DNA from: Xanthobacteraceae bacterium | Lineage (GTDB): Bacteria; Pseudomonadota; Alphaproteobacteria; Rhizobiales; Xanthobacteraceae | DNA length: 6,621 nucleotides | NCBI GenBank assembly: GCA_030043175.1 | Contig: JASHYD010001277.1 | Location: 1 to 6,621, forward strand | Direction of reading: 5' to 3' | Shown: in pieces, positions 5,748-6,621 of the stretch | Position numbering within the stretch: position 1 is the first letter of the stretch | Layout of the letters: each line of letters opens with the position of its first letter | The notes under the pieces: generated by a model | What the model was told of the DNA's origin: nothing | The model's database searches: none | What the model saw: the letters and a program-made list of their open reading frames with translations, nothing else | Program-made: the position numbers and the translations under genes

Positions 5748-6135
5748 GCAGGCCTTTACTCGTTTCTTTGAAATCAGTTGCTGCAGTTTTGAGATTTCGA
5801 TCCGGCGACCAGAGGCTCATTTCGCGCGAGGCAGATCGATAGGAGACAACTGTTTGCTGCTGTCCAATGGTAGCGCGGCCGCCTTGTTCGTCTGCAAATC
5901 CGCCGGTGCCCGCCCGATGGCTTGTGGTCTTTCCGTCCGGATCGGCCACGAGCAAACCTTAACGCGGCGGCTGCACGAACCTCCGCTTGGCGTGCCCAGC
6001 GCGGGGAACGGCAAATGGTCCGGCTTGAGCTGGGACGCGCTGCCCGACGTTCACGTCACAACAACGAATCTTATTAGAGACCGAACCTTTCTTTGATCAT
6101 CGCTGCAGCCGCGGCCGCAGGCAGGTTCGTACCGC

Positions 6136-6621
6136 CTACTCCACGATTGCACCTGCCGCCTTGATGATCGGCGTCCAGCGGGCAATCTCACTCTTGACAA
6201 GCGCCGCGGGTGGCTCTGGACCGCGACGCGCTTTTTCGGGAATTTCAAGGGCGGGGTCGGCTAGCCGTTTGCGCGTCTCAGCGTCATCAAGGGCCTTGTC
6301 GAGTGAATCGCGAGTTTATCAAGGACGCGTTTTGGGGTTTCCTTGGGAGCAAACAAACCGAGCCATGCTACCACTTGAACGTTTCTCAGCCCTGCCTCGT
6401 GATACGTAGGCACGTTCGGGGGAACCGAACTCCGCTGCGCAGCCCCTACCATGTAAGCTTTGATCACGCCGGCCTGAACAAATGCAAGAGATTGCGACAG
6501 ACCGCCGTCACACATGTAATCGACTTGACCGCCAACGAGAGCATTTAGAGCCGGGCTAACGCCATTGAAGGGCACCAACGTCGGCCTTATGCCCCCCATC
6601 GAATTAAGTAGCAGACCGCAG
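6136..6621 (-). pseudogene. Bug/TctC-family solute-binding protein, frameshifted and cut by the right edge
   Basis: This is the C-terminal part of a periplasmic solute-binding protein of the tripartite tricarboxylate transporter (Bug) family. These proteins capture small carboxylates or similar ligands and deliver them to a TctAB-type membrane unit. The first frame, open at the window edge, reads GGIRPTLVPFNGVSPALNAL, VGGQVDYMCDG, then IKAYMVGAAQRSSVPPNVPT and APKETPKRVLDKLA, all typical of the family. It then drifts out of frame and stops in a TAG at 6261-6263. In the next frame the expected end resumes: DKALDDAETRKRLADP, PPAALVKSEIARWTPIIKAA and IVE, with a stop at 6136-6138. One missing base near 6304-6305 explains this, giving a reading of LDKLAI-x-LDKALDD. 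Unless it is a sequencing error, the protein is truncated. Its start, signal peptide and transporter partners are outside the window. Confidence 0.8.

Larger units (their letters stand above)
5342..6135. other. Intergenic stretch without a clear gene
   Basis: Nearly 800 bases between two convergent units. A plus-strand frame reaching a TGA at 6094-6096 is open for 180 codons and has mild GC bias at third positions in its second half (about 5820-6090), but lacks a good ribosome site and any family motif. A minus-strand frame at about 5596-5955 covers part of the same bases. I call neither a gene. The stretch holds the two hairpins and the GGACCC cluster described separately, plus a small 10-base tandem (GACTGCGGGA then GACTGCAGGG) near 5529. 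Confidence 0.45.

Noticed and set aside
5554..6096. Plus-strand frame of 180 codons
   Set aside because: Mild coding bias only in the second half, no start site and no motif; kept as unannotated intergenic DNA.

Overview
The window looks like a piece of accessory or island DNA from a high-GC alphaproteobacterium, most likely a Bradyrhizobium-type member of the Nitrobacteraceae. This rests on recalled family resemblance, not on a search. The pointers are a compact serine recombinase of the type common in those genomes, a secreted GlcG/HbpS-like protein, a Bug/TctC-type solute-binding protein and low gene density. No rRNA, tRNA, CRISPR array or complete insertion sequence was found.

Layout from left to right. 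Bases 1-214 (minus strand) hold the first 71 codons of a small exported protein that runs off the left edge. Bases 215-1980 contain no convincing gene, but carry a perfect CRP-like palindrome (1680-1699), a cluster of ATGTTA/TAACAT half-sites (1854-1883) and two copies of a 14-base word (960 and 1898). Bases 1981-3579 (plus strand) form an overlapping cassette: a serine recombinase (1981-2757), a cysteine-rich protein with three zinc-knuckle pairs (2714-3073), and a candidate third gene starting at a GTGA overlap (3070) that seems broken by two frame changes before a stop at 3579. Bases 3580-4117 are intergenic and carry several inverted repeats. Bases 4118-5341 (plus strand) encode two exported proteins with near-identical signal-peptide layout: an 86-residue protein, and a 290-residue protein with a GlcG/HbpS (DUF336) domain and a Gly/Thr/Pro-rich tail. 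Bases 5342-6135 have no clear gene but hold seven GGACCC/GGGTCC words within 297 bases. From 6136 to the right edge (minus strand) lies the C-terminal part of a Bug-family solute-binding protein, interrupted by a one-base frameshift near 6304.

The recombinase cassette is the most system-like part: a DNA-rearranging enzyme translationally overlapped with a putative nucleic-acid-binding zinc protein. The secreted pair at 4118-5341 looks like a separate transcription unit. The frameshifted transporter gene, the probably broken third cassette gene and the long empty stretches suggest a region undergoing insertion and decay. No complete new defence or biosynthetic system is demonstrated by the sequence.
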